NCBI GenBank assembly: GCA_028015205.1
Contig: CM051513.1
Span: 42,908,841 to 42,972,840 of the forward strand
From: Mytilisepta virgata
Taxonomy: Eukaryota > Mollusca > Bivalvia > Mytilida > Mytilidae
DNA length: 64,000 bases
Direction of reading: 5' to 3'
The first letter of the stretch is position 1. Each line of letters opens with the position of its first letter. The notes under the pieces are model-generated. The model was not told the origin of the DNA and searched no databases. It worked only from the letters and a program-made list of their open reading frames with translations. Shown one piece after another: positions 45,905-57,901 of the stretch. Made by a program: the position numbers and the translations under genes.

Positions 45905-46735
45905 TGTACAAAATGGGGGCTCAGCAAAGCATAGCAGGATATGATGGAAATAGGTGTAAAATTGGGCAAGTATTGCCAAAAAATGATTGTGGATTTCTAA
46001 GTTGCTGGAAAGGGAGTGAGGAGTATAAGTAAGTTGCTGGACACAATCATTTGTTGGATTAGGTGTAGAAAAAGAAAGAAATTTTTTTTCGACTTTAATA
46101 ATAAATTTCAATTTAACATTGTTTTTTTTTATCAGTTTGATGAAATGAATATGAAGAGCATCTGTGCCATGATGTACAAACATTATAATGTAGTAACAAC
46201 ACATTCCTTTTGCTATAGGAAGTTTTAGAATTATTTAAATAAAGTATATGAAAGAAAATATTGGTTTTCTAATCTATCATAAAAGATATTATGAAATGTA
46301 CATTATTATGCAATTTTTTGCAAGTAGTAAGTTTAAAAAAACGGGGGCTACGCGTAGCAGGATACAATTGAAAAAAAAGATAGTTAGGGCAAGTGTTGAT
46401 ACAAAAGTTAGTGTGGATTACATAAATTGCTGGATTGAAAGTGAGTGTGGAATAAGTAAGTTGCTGGACAGAGTTATTTGCTGGAGTAGATATTTAAATT
46501 AAATGAAAAAAATTTGATGAAAATTAAAAATTTTACATAAAAAGCAAATTTGAGATTTTTGAAACTTTTATCTCTTTTCGGGGACAAGTAAAAAAAATCT
46601 GACTGATATAAGCTTTGTTAATTTTTTATAAGTTAATAGGTCTTCTAGAATCAAAGTTCTGGTGTCCACAGACGTGAACAGCGACGCAGGGGTCATACCA
46701 TAATACGACTGAAATTTTTTTTTCGGTCGTATAAA
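45905..46735 (+). repeat. Interspersed repeat, two copies, hairpin end
   Basis: Two related segments (45,905-46,100 and 46,335-46,735) carry GGGCAAGTGTTGATACAAAA- and AAGTAAGTTGCTGGACA-type sequence. The second ends in GTGTCCACAGACGTG and a short hairpin CGACTGAAA...TTTCGGTCG. A third copy lies at 52,325-53,215 in the RPA-like gene. The terminal hairpin fits a non-autonomous rolling-circle-type element, but this is tentative. Confidence 0.5.
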
Positions 46736-47658
46736 AACAACAAATTAACCATTTTTTGTAATATTAGTGAATTATCTATTCACCAAAACAATTACATGTA
46801 TCTATCCATTATAAATGAAATCATAAAATGTACATCACTATGCAAGTAAAAAACAAACGTTCTCCTTTGTTGGATGAATTTACAAATATATTAGCATTCC
46901 CAGGAGTATCATGTATACCAATATAAAAAGGAAAAATATGGTAGAACTGCACATGAAAATCACAATTTCTTATGACTGTTCCATCAATGGATAGATGGTA
47001 GTCATGGAAGGTACTTATAAATAGGGGAAAAACCCAGAGAAGTGAATTAAGATTTTTAAAATTTTAATCCCAATATTAAACTTTCAAATATTTCATCCAT
47101 ACCAATAAATTAAAAGTGATTTCTTGGGTGTTATGTATGTTTTAATGGAACAAGTGTGGACCCGAATAGGTGTGTCGGTGAGAAATTGTTAAAAAGGTAA
47201 AATGCAAATGAAATTGAGGTCAAGGACACAAGTCATTTGGCAGACTGATATGAAATACCCAGGACAAAACCACATACCAAATATCATTGACCTAACACTA
47301 ATGGATCAAATCAGAGAAACTTAACATAACATAACCATTAAAGCATGACAAAAAACCCCTAATTTTACCGCTTCATATATAAATAAATGTAATCTAGAAT
47401 CATTTTAACTACTTGAAATAACTCTTGAAATTTGCATTATTATGCAAATACTGTAAAATTGAAAATTTTCGTCACTACAACTACTAGTAATTACTGCAAA
47501 AATCACAGTAACAAACAAGGAAAAAAAATATCCTTCTTTTTATACAACAAAGATATCTTATTATCTTGCAAAGGTTTCATCAAACTAATAACGAAATCTA
47601 GATCATCATGCAAAACATGTATTACACTTAGCATGTCCATTGTAGGAAAAGTTCCTCT

Positions 47659-47916
47659 TTATATTTTCAGGAGCATACTTATTTTGTTCTTTGAAAGACT
47701 GCTTATTTTACTGATTGTTATATTTTGAATGTTGGCCTTCATTTCACAATTTGTAAGAAGGTATGCCTCTATTTCATCTGGTGTTGTTAGATTTTTTGTT
47801 CCAGGAGAGGCTTTCAGAACTTTTTCACTTTGTGTAAGTCTTTTGGTTGTGTTGTTAACTTCAACCACCAATTCACACTTCTTTGTGATTTTTAATTTTT
47901 CAGTTTTTTGCGTCAT
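47659..47916 (-). pseudogene. Truncated copy 1 of the RPA-like final exon
   Basis: An 85-codon frame starting at MTQKTEKLKITKKCELVVEV is nearly identical to the C-terminus of the RPA-like protein. The OB-fold part is missing, cut at the duplication junction near 48,023. The end differs slightly from the full copy (ISMLLKI instead of a stop after SKNK). Confidence 0.75.
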
Positions 47917-48681
47917 CCCACATTTTGTGCATTTAAATATTGGGAGCTCTTTGTTATTTTCTCCAATATATTTTGTGCAGATTGCACAACAAGCAAATGA
48001 GATGCATTTGACGGATACAATACTGTTCCATCAATGCATAGATGGTGGTCATGGAAGGTACGTACTTATAAATAGGGAAAAAACCCAGAGAAGTGAATTC
48101 AGATTTTCAAAGTTTTAATCCCAATATTAATCTTTCAAATATCAATAATTTAAAAGTGATTTCTTGGGTTTTATGTATGTTTTAATGGAACAAGTGTGGA
48201 ACCAAATAGGTGTGTCGGTGAGAAATTGTTAAAAAGGTAAAATGCAAATGAAATTGAGGTTAAGGACACAACTCATTTGGCAGACTGATATGAAATACCC
48301 AGGACAAAACCACATACCAAATATTAATGGATCAAATCAGAGAAACTAAACATAACCAATAAAGCATGACAAAAAAACCCTTAATTTTACCGCTTCATAT
48401 ATAAATAAATGTAATCTAAAATCATTTTAACTACTTGAAATAACTCTTGAAATTTGCATTATTATGCAAATACTGTAAAATTGAAAATTTTCGTCACTAC
48501 AACTACTAGTAATTACTGCAAAAATCACAGTAACAAACAAGGAAAAAAAAATATCCTTCTTTTTATACAACAAAGATATCTTATTATCTTGCAAAGGTTT
48601 CATCAAACTAATAACGAAATCTAGATCATCATGCAAAACATGTATTACACTTAGCATGTCCATTGTAGGAAAAGTTCCTCT

Positions 48682-48939
48682 TTATATTTTCAGGAGCATA
48701 CTTATTTGGTTCTTTGAAAGACTGCGTATTTTACTGATTGTTATATTTTGAATGTTGGCCTTCATTTCACAATTTGTAAGAAGGTATGCCTCTATTTCAT
48801 CTGGTGTTGTTAGATTTTTTGTTCCAGGAGAGGCTTTCAGAACTTTTTCACTTTGTGTAAGTTTTTTGGTTGTGTTGTTAACTTCAACCACCAATTTACA
48901 CTTCTTTGTGATTTTTAATTTTTCAGTTTTTTGCGTCAT
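48682..48939 (-). pseudogene. Truncated copy 2 of the RPA-like final exon
   Basis: Same 85-codon frame as copy 1 with a few substitutions (KCKLVVEV, KKLTQSEKV). It is truncated at the junction near 49,047. Frames have stayed open in both partial copies, so the duplication is recent. Confidence 0.75.
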
Positions 48940-49733
48940 CCCACATTTTGTGCATTTAAATATTGGGAGCTCTTTGTTATATTCTCCAATATATTTTGTG
49001 CAGATTGCACAACAAGCAAATGAGATGCATTTGACGGATACAATACTGTTCCATCAATGCATTGATGGTGGTCATGGAAGGTACGTACTTATAAATAGGG
49101 AAAAAAACCCAGAGAAGTGAATTAAGATTTTCAAAGTTTTAATCCCAATATTAATCTTTCAAATATTTCATCCATACCAATAAATTAAAAGTGATTTCTT
49201 GGGTGTTATGTATGTTTTAATGGAACAAGTGTGGAACCAAATAGGTGTCTCGGTGAGAAATTGTTAAAAAGGTAAAATGCAAATGAAATTGAGGTTAAGG
49301 ACACAAGTCATTTGGTGACTGATATGAAATACCCAGGACAAAACCACATACCAAATATTAATGGATCAAATCAGAGAAACTAAACATAACCATTAAAGCA
49401 TGACAAAAAAACCTTAATTTTACCGCTTCATATATAAATAAATGTAATCTAAAATCATTTTAACTACTTGAAATAACTCTTGAAATTTGCATTATTATGC
49501 AAATACTGTAAAATTGAAAATTTTCGTCACTACAACTACTAGTAATTACTGCAAAAATCACAGTAACAAACAAGGAAAAAAAATATCCTTCTTTTTATAC
49601 AACAAAGATATCTTATTATCTTGCAAAGGTTTCATCAAACTAATAACGAAATCTAGATCATCATGCAAAACATGTATTACACTTAGCATGTCCATTGTCG
49701 GAAAAGTTCCTCTTTATATTTTCAGGAGCATAC

Positions 49734-52700
49734 TTATTTGTTCTTTGAAAGACTGGTTATTTTACTGATTGTTATATTTTGAATGTTGGCTTTCATTTCA
49801 CAATTTGTTAGAAGGTATGCTTCTATTTCATCTGGTGTTGTTAGGTTTTCAGTTCCAGGAGAGGCTTTCAGAACTTTTTCACTTAGTGTAAGTCTTTTGG
49901 TTGTGTTGTTTACCTCAACCACCAATTCACACTTCTTTGTGATTTTTAATTTTTCAGTTTTTTGCGTCATCCCACATTTTGTGCATTTATATATTGGTAG
50001 GTCTTTGTTGTATTCTCCAATATATTTTGTGCAGATTGCACAACAAGCAAATGAGATGCATTTGACAGATACAATACTCATTTTTTCTATTTCTTCTGTT
50101 TTTGGATTCTCAAAGGGGTTTTCTACTTCTATGATCTTCTCAAGATCATTTATCTTCTTTATGGTTGTGTCTACAGTTGTTGATAGAGATTTAGTTCCTT
50201 TGTAAATACGTACAGAGACATTTGTCATTTTGTAAGAATTGTTGACTGTGATGTCATCATTATGCTTCCCCCAAACTGCTAACTTCATATATGCTGTATC
50301 ATCAGCTGCCATAATTTCCTTAAGTTTCATCACTCCATTTTTTGTGTTTTGGTCTCTTTCTTCTTCTTGAGAAATAATCTTTACTTTGATGTTAGACTGC
50401 AACAGAAAAAAAACATGAATTATTTAATGATACACAAGGAGTTTTAGCATGGGTTTTCCACTTTTGTGTAAAATATTTGCACTTGAAAAAATTTAATAAC
50501 AAGTGTGGAACCAAATAGGTGTGTCGAGCTTGCTCGATGGCAGATAGATTGCCGGGAAATTGTTGGACAAATGGCAAGGAAAATGAGGAAATATACTACA
50601 AGTGTGGACCCAAATAGGTGTCTTGCTTGTCAGCACATGGATTGCTGAGCAGTGATAAAAAAAGACATTGTGATCATTGATGTCTAACATGTAGCATCTC
50701 AGATATGAACATCAATGACCCAAAACAGTCAAGTGTAAAATATGGGTTAGAGTGACCCATGTATCATTTGCAGCAGCAATACTCTCCAAGACACATCCAC
50801 TGACCAAGGATGAATGATGTACCGCATGTACTATCTCAGATATGAATCTTAACGCAAACTTTAACCTGAGTCATTCAAGCATAAAATGTAGGTCAGAGTG
50901 ACCCAATTATCATCTGCATCAGCAACACTCTCCAAGATGCATCCACTGACCAAAGATGATTGATGTTCAACATGTAGTACCTCAGATACGAACCTTAACG
51001 TGGAAGGTTTTTTTTTTTCATTTTTGGGACAATATAGGCATATTTTTAATTGATACTGGGTCCTATAACAATCATTGATTTAACACTCTGTCAACTCTGT
51101 CTATAGAAGGCATCACAAACAAGGTAAAAAGAAAAAATTGAGTTGCAGGTTCTGTGGTGCCAGGTATACCCCCACTCGAACCATGTTACCCAACATTTTT
51201 TCGTTAACAGGAAGCTGACAAGAGCAACAAAAAATGCTAATGTCTCATAAATATAAAGTCAAACACCAAGTTTGAAATAAATTTGTCCAGCAAGAACTAA
51301 GAGAATTGCGACAAAATAAAAAAAGCTATTGTTCATAAAAGGGAAAAATGGCAAAGTGCCTCAGATATGAACCTTAACGTGAACTTAAACCTGAGGTGGG
51401 ACGAATGGACGAACACTCAGTCACTCGGATGGGCTAGATACTATATCACTGCCCCAAATTTGAAATAAATCTGTAAACCAGGAGCCAATAAAATAGCGAC
51501 GAAAATTTTCACTTTTGTACAATATAGGGAAAAATCCCAAAGTTTCGCCAAACAGGAAGTTAATATCCTAGAGCAACAAAAATTGCTTACGAGATATGCC
51601 CCATATATATAAAGTCAGACACCAAATTTGAAATAAATCTGTAAACCAGGAAATTTGTGACGAAAATTTTCACTATTGTCAAATATAGGAAAAAACAAAA
51701 AGTTCCGCCAAACAGGAAGTTTATATTGTAGAGCGACAAAAATTGCTTTAACATATGGCCCATAAATATAAAGTCAGATACCAATTTGAAATAAATCTGT
51801 AAACCAGGAGCCAAGAAAATTGCGACGAAAGTTTTCATTATTGGCAATATAGGGAAAAATGGCAAAGTCCCCCAAGCATGAAGTTAACATTGTGGAGAGA
51901 CATAAATCGCTTACGACGTATGCCCCATATTGCAAAAAAATTTGCAAATTAAGTGAAGATTTTTACCTTTCCATATTCATTCACATTATTTTGAATGTAT
52001 AGAAGACTTCTGTAGGGATCCTCAAGAATCTGGCAATTAAAATTCAATCTTCTTGCTGGTGTAGTAATTTTGGTGTGTTGATTTATTTTTATGTCAAATT
52101 TTCCACTGAAATACTTGGAAGGTGTTCTTGAGATATTTTCAAAGCGTAAAGCTGTCCTGAAATAAAAAAATAAATGTATAATTTTCTATTCTGGACTTGG
52201 AAAACTGAAGATGTTACTGAACTGCTGCACTAACTAATGATATAACCACATCATTATTAATCATAATTTGTTTGATTAAATTTGCTAAGATTCTGAAATT
52301 TCAACATCACATAAAAATAAGAAAAACGGGAACTACATAGCAGGATACGACAAAAAAAAAAGGTATGTTAGGGCAAGTGTTGATACAAAAGTTAGTGTGG
52401 ATTTCATAAATTGCTGGACCCAAAGTGATCCAAAGTGAGTGTTGAATAAGTAAGTTGCTGGACAGAGTTATTTGCTGGACTAGATTTTAAAATTACATGT
52501 AAAAAATCTGATGGGAAATTTTTTTTTTTCACATAAAAAGCAAATTTGCGATTTTTGCCCCTTTTGGCCCTTATATTTCCCTTAGGGGACAAGTAATAAA
52601 AAATCTGACTGATACAAGCTTTGTTAATTTTTCATAAGGAGTTAATAAAAAAAAAACTGCATCAAAATCGGACAAACAATAAAAATTTTTTTTTTTGAGA

Positions 52701-54237
52701 TTTGCCCCCTTTGGGCCCCTTTTATCTTGTAAAAGGTAAATGTGAGGTCAAATCTGTTTGGCATACTTATGATGCGTTATTTTTTAAGGAACAAAATGAA
52801 GCAAACTGCATCAAAATATGATAAAAAATAATCTTTCTACAGCGACCTATGCGAAAATACCCAACATTGCCCTTTTTGGCCCCTTATTCAAACACTCGGG
52901 GCCATAAATTCCTTTTTTGGCACATAGCTTCCTTTTGTGGCTACAACCATTATGGTGTAATTTGGTAAGAATCCTACTTTGAAAACCAAAGTTACGGCAT
53001 CTACAGACACGAAATTACCCCAAAATGCCCCTTTTTTGCCCCTAATTCTGACATGGGTGGGGTTTCATTTTCACCGCTAACCTTTCCCCTGTGGCTAGGT
53101 ACCATGTGTTAAAATATCCTAATGATCTGTCTTCTAGAACCAAAGTTGTGGTGTCCACAGGCACTGACACAGACGTGGACCCAGGGATCATATTATAATA
53201 CCACCAAAAATTTGACATCCAACAACAAATGGCCCATTGCCTGGGGTATTATGCTCTGCACAGTACAATATTACATTTTATTTTCTGATCTATGTGAACA
53301 GTGATGTTGAAATTCACAGGACAAAAGGAAATGTCTGGTAAAAATTGTTCTGGTCTGGTGAAAGATTTTGCATTTTTTGGTTGAACATATAGGGAAAAAA
53401 GTCCAAATGTGCCATTCGGTCTGGTAAATCCAAAATCAATTTCGCCATGACTGTGTGAAACGGTTCAGCCAATTAGTCTGGAATTTGATGGTCGTACTGT
53501 AACATCTGTGCTTTGCATTCGTCTGAAGTTTTTGGTTTTTCAGTCTGAGGTGGGTCAATGCCCAAAAACTTGTACATATTTACATTTGAATTATGGCTTG
53601 TGGAATCGTGCCGTAGAATCAATAAGGTCTGGTATGTTTGGAAACCAAACGTGATTTGGACGACCTTTTTTGAAAAGTTTAATCTACCGTTATCTTCTAG
53701 ATTTTCATGCTAGTAGTACGGCAAAAAGGTTTTTGGTCCACACTGCCTGGGGCAATTCACTTAATCATAAAAGACCTGTGGTGTTGTTTATTGTCTCAGT
53801 ATACAGGTTTGTCATGTGTCTGAAGTATTAGTTTATTAAGATAGAGATAGAAGAAAACAAGGGACGTAATTCAAATGGAATTGGAAATTGGTCAATTTAT
53901 TTCATTTTAGGGATAAATGTTATACCAAATTTCATCTTGGGGTTATCAAACGTACTTTCTGAAGGGTAAAAATTTACCATCCAGCCTCCACTTTCGGATG
54001 TTTTTTGGGGAATGAACTATGCAGAACTTACTTTTCAGTTTCCATTGTTAATAGTTTTTGTCTTTTTTCTTCACCCGAGTATGCAACTACATCACTTATT
54101 TTATCTTTTTCTTGAATTTTAGCATTGAAGAATGTTATGCCTGTCGTCGGGCTTTTCATAGGCGTAACGTTATGTATGTAGCCTTCTGCTACAGTAGTGG
54201 TAGTATCATCATAATCGTGTTTTCTTTTCGACGCCAT
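49734..54237 (-). CDS. RPA-like OB-fold and zinc-ribbon protein (3 exons)
   Basis: Exons 54237-54032, 52156-51967 and 50396-49734 have consensus GTAAGT/GTAAAA donors and CAG acceptors, with phases that agree. They give about 352 residues. The start MASKRKHDYDD has a good context (GCCATGG). The first OB-like segment spans exons 1-2 (EGYIHNVTPM, FFNAKIQEKDKISDVVAYSG). The second, in exon 3, has KLKEIMAADDTAYMKLAVWG and YKMTNVSVRIYKGTKSLSTT, the pattern of an RPA70 DNA-binding OB fold. It is followed by a C-x2-C...C-x2-C ribbon (CCAIC...YKCTKCG). Such proteins bind single-stranded DNA in replication or repair. RPA-like genes are also carried by some Helitrons, and a Helentron lies 3.6 kb upstream on the same strand. 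Whether this gene is host-derived or element-borne is open. Intron 2 has tandem repeats, and the final exon is partly triplicated downstream. Confidence 0.75.
50670..51950. repeat. Two tandem arrays in intron 2 of the RPA-like gene
   Basis: First array, about 50,670-51,010: units of about 145-150 bp with ACTCTCCAAGAYRCATCCAC and AGAGTGACCC. Second, about 51,200-51,950: TGAAATAAAT at 51,273, 51,461, 51,629 and 51,787 within units of about 158-188 bp (CTGTAAACCAGGAGCCAA, CAAACAGGAAGTTAATAT). Period and layout again resemble tandem-core elements, but I did not find the conserved ends. Confidence 0.6.
52325..53215 (+). repeat. Interspersed repeat in intron 1 of the RPA-like gene
   Basis: Related to 46,335-46,735. 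Shared parts are GGGCAAGTGTTGATACAAAA, AATAAGTAAGTTGCTGGACA, TCTGACTGATAYAAGCTTTG and TTCTAGAAYCAAAGT with GTGTCCACAG. It is longer, with internal TTTGCCCCNTTTGGGCCCCTT-like tracts. Confidence 0.5.
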
Positions 54238-54289
54238 GGCTGATTTTCCCGCGAAAAAATGTGTTCGGTAAAATTCGGAAATTATCAAA

Positions 54290-55255
54290 ACAATTATTCT
54301 ATTTGATTAATATGTTTTAAATCTTTATAAAATTTTAGCTTGTGACAAATAAAAGGGAATTTTATGTTAAATTCGACTTTTAAAATGTTTTCAAAACATT
54401 TTATCTGGACAGAGCTACTTTTCGGATGTAATCGGTTATGTTCGACTATGTTTCAATCGTAACTACTCGGCAATTCTAGCTAATGTTCTTCAACGTAGCC
54501 AGAAAGGCCGAGTTACGATTGGTTTTAATCGGTACACCGGCAAAGCTTAACCATTGCTGCTTGCGATTGGTTTAGTTTCGGTCAAAGGTTAATCCCATAA
54601 CATAAAATCAATATTTAAGGTGGTAGATCAGAAAACTCCGTTATTGTATCAGTTGCAATATTTTTTTAAACCAGAGAAAATATTCTAACTTATCGGAAAA
54701 TTTGTCAGAATTTATATATTTTTATTTAAAAAAACACTAAGACCAGAAACATTTGGTACTAACACCTTACAATATAGAAATGTATAAAATCAGATTTTTT
54801 GAAAAGGGGGGGGGGGGGGGTAACTCTGTTTATTTTTTTTTTTTTTTGAAAGAAAATACGAAATTGGGCATTTTACCAGTTTTCATGGTACTGAGAGAAA
54901 TTCATGATGAAAACCCTCTTACATGTATCCAAAATAAATAGTTTCCTTTGAAAAATTTCATGTCACATTACCTGGGGTAATTTTATAGGACGTTTTGTAA
55001 AATCCAACACAAAGAGTTTTCTTTCTTTTCAATGCTAAATCCCATAGGGAACTTTCTTTTCACTCTATAAATTTTATTTGTAAACCAAACATTGGAATAG
55101 TGTTATATTCTGTTAAGACTAAGCAAGTTTGATACTCAAACCCTCTTTTTGTTAGATGGGAATGTGAAATATTAATAAAATTGCCAAAAATGCATTACAT
55201 GAAATGTGATTAAAAGACAGTAATTGTAAATGTGCTAAGACAACTGCTATATATA
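54290..55255. other. Upstream region of the RPA-like gene, nothing specific
   Basis: Contains the presumed promoter, but no TATA box or other element stands out. A poly-G run (about 54,806) and a poly-T run follow. No gene seen. Confidence 0.4.
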
Positions 55256-55259
55256 TATA

Positions 55260-55435
55260 CAGTCGACTCTCGTTATGTCGAATTGCTTTGGACCACAGAA
55301 ATTAATTCGACTTAACCATAAATTCGAGATATCAGGAGTAAATTCCTATAGCTATTACTGTTAATGGTCCGAAAACTCTGTTCGAGTTATCCGGAATTTC
55401 GACTTAAATGTGTTCGAGATAACGAGAGTCGACTG
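55260..55435. mobile_element. pogo/Tigger-like MITE (176 bp)
   Basis: Perfect terminal inverted repeats CAGTCGACTCTCGTTA and TAACGAGAGTCGACTG are flanked by TA in (TA)n DNA. Internal TCGAA/TTCGA motifs continue the inverted repeat. Ends beginning CAG with CTCG and TCGAA are typical of pogo/Tigger-group Tc1/mariner elements. It is non-coding and non-autonomous. Confidence 0.85.
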
Positions 55436-55469
55436 TATATATATATATATATATATATATTGTATTGTA

Positions 55470-57835
55470 TTGTATTGTTACTTGCTGTAGGTAAAGACAG
55501 GGACAATACATAACTAATTATAAAACTATTAAGAACAAAAAATGTTTTTGACAAAGAAAAAAGAAAGATTTTTGATTTTGGAAATATATGAATAGGTTGG
55601 GGTTTTGGAGTGGTAATTGCACATCCATACCAAATAACAGTGACAACAAAAGGCTGAATCAATCAAAGGGAGAGACCAGTAAGGAAAATCCGCATAAAAT
55701 ATAATCCAAATCCTCCCCCCCCCCCCCCTGTTGGTTTGCGTTGGTTCCAAGTCCGACTATTGTGAGTTCCTTATGTTGTTATACATATATAGCCTCATCG
55801 TGACTTCAAGATGCTAAACAACAATAAAAGCGTTGTTCGTTTGTTAAATTGGATTTTCCCTGTATTTATTGTGATGTTGTCTTATGTACATTTACTACAT
55901 ATCCTTCCTATTTTTCTTATTTTTGTATTGTTTGTTTTTTGAATTGGATCTATGATTAAAGTTGTTTTTCATTGTTTGTGTTTTCTATTATCTTTCCTTT
56001 TGTATTATTCCTGAAAAGACACATGAAGTATTTTATTTGTTTATCACTAGTAAACTTACATATTATCATGAATCATCTACTGTCATTTGGTTCCACATTA
56101 TCTGATTGAGCTGTCATCATTATGGTTCTGCTGAGTTTGATGGTCAACTGGAAGTTATGATTGGTTGAATATGCTGGTGAAGGTGTATGTCCATTATATT
56201 TTGGAGTGAACAAATACTGGTATATGACATTACTGAATAATGAATTGTCCAATGTTCAATCAACTTTTCTTGTAAGTGTCTTTCAGTGGGATAAGAAACT
56301 TGTACACAATTATTGTTGCAATTTAAAATATTTAAGATCTTTGCTGAGAACAATTAAACAAAAGAAATCTTTTGTAGATATACAATTCAATCATAAATAT
56401 GTACACGAGTTGAAATAAAATTTCGGTAGTATATGGTACTAATTATACAGAACAACTGTTGTGAAATAATTTCATGGAAAGGCATAATCACAAAACCTAT
56501 CAAAGTTTATGTAGCAAATTAAATCAAATATACAGCAAAATATGAAATTAGTATATAAATATTTTTATATACAAAAAAATGTACAAATGTAGGCTGAAAT
56601 TTATTCTCTTAGTCCATAAAAAAATATGTACTACTTAATTGTAATAGTTTATGAACAGCCATTTAATTTTAATGGAGTCTAATTAATTTTGGATAGAATT
56701 TTATTTTCAAAAAGCAAAAATCATAACTTTTTTTTGAAACATTCTTGTTCCTATTTAAGATTTTTGTAAATCTCTTTTATTATTGCCAACTTTAATGTTC
56801 AGAATACTGCAAAATGGAAATTAGGATAAATCAGAATAAAAAACCTTTTAAAAGTTAGTAGTAAACGGGTTTCCTAATTTGTTGTCCCCCTCTTGAAAGA
56901 CCACCCCATTTTCCATTAAAAAAGTGTCCCTTCAAAACAGTTGACCCTTGACGATCGTTTATTTATGCTATTATTGCATATCCAAAAATGAAGCCCAGTT
57001 TCCCTCATGAATATTCATTGCATTTAAATTAGAAAACAATCATGTGACGTCATCGTCTAACGCTACTACGCTGAACCTGTCAAACTGTCTTTATTGCTTT
57101 AAACACAGATTTTATGGTTAATCCTGTCACTGTTTTCTTTTTAAACCCACTTTGGCATTTCCGTGTGACGTTTTCAATGTCAAAACAAAACGTCAATAGT
57201 GTTTTTTTTAGGGAAAAAGCTTTGATTGATGACTTGATACATTTTGAAATCAGTATATTTTGATCCGCCGTGGGAACCTTGAGTTTAAAAACTACATAAA
57301 TAAGGTTTGTTGTGGTATTTTTTTTGACAATCAAAGATTTAATTTTTACCCCAGAAACCTGTCCTTGTAATGACTTTGTACATACAGTTTGGCAACAAAG
57401 TTGGGTGATTTGACGTTTTCAGCCATTTTGACTAGCTAGTTCTAATGAAAAGTTAAAGGTCTACTGCTTTGAATTTTTAAAGAACTAGGGAACCTCCAAA
57501 TTGGCTCCTGTGTTAATCTGACATGACTTGTTTAATTCAGAATTTAATGTCCTATCAAGATTTAACCCAGAACTTGATTTACAGCTCAGTTTTTAGTCAA
57601 AATAGTTATTTTTTTAAATATTGCCTATCAGTTCAATGGAATTCCGGTGCCCGTATTTTATCCAGAAATTACAATATGCTAATTAGCAAATTGCACATGA
57701 TTTCTGGCTATGGAAAACATAATGCAATCCAATTTAGCCTTTCAAGAGGGTGTAGCCTTTCAAGAGAGGGACTATTGTACAGATGCATGGAAAGGAATGG
57801 TGTGAGTGGGAACCCATTGCTATATCAGACCACTC
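55470..57835. other. AT-rich gap between the MITE and the Helentron
   Basis: Only short ORFs (up to about 105 codons) without domain signal. A 12-base C-run near 55,717 and a CCTTTCAAGAGGG duplication (57,739/57,757) are the only repeats noticed. The Helentron 3' end is probably near its right border. Confidence 0.5.
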
Positions 57836-57838
57836 AAT

Positions 57839-57873
57839 GAACATTTCACATTGCAGTGCAATATGAAATGTTC
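57839..57873 (-). terminator. 17-bp-stem hairpin just past the Helentron stop
   Basis: GAACATTTCACATTGCA and TGCAATATGAAATGTTC are inverted with one mismatch around a single G. On the minus strand the hairpin is followed 10 bases later by CTGA and then T. Rolling-circle transposons carry a hairpin near the 3' end, and canonical Helitrons end CTRR before a T. A four-base match can be chance, and Helentrons often use other ends. Confidence 0.55.
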
Positions 57874-57901
57874 AAATTTTGTATTACGCCGGTTCATATA
57901 T

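Larger units (their letters stand above)
46976..50070. repeat. Tandem triplication, unit about 1.03 kb, of the RPA-like gene 3' end
   Basis: Three head-to-tail units can be aligned throughout. GCATTATTATGCAAATACTG falls at about 47,433, 48,457 and 49,488 (intervals about 1,024 and 1,031). CTGTTCCATCAATG marks unit junctions near 46,976, 48,023 and 49,047. Each unit holds the last part of the gene's final exon (from KCTKCGMTQK to near the stop) plus downstream sequence. Only the third unit is joined to the complete exon. The first two copies end abruptly upstream at the junction motif, so they are 5'-truncated exon copies. Confidence 0.85.

Noticed and set aside
47729..50205. Plus-strand ORFs of 122-140 codons in the triplicated region (LAFISQFVRRYASISSG...)
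   Set aside because: Antisense shadows of the RPA-like final exon and its partial copies.
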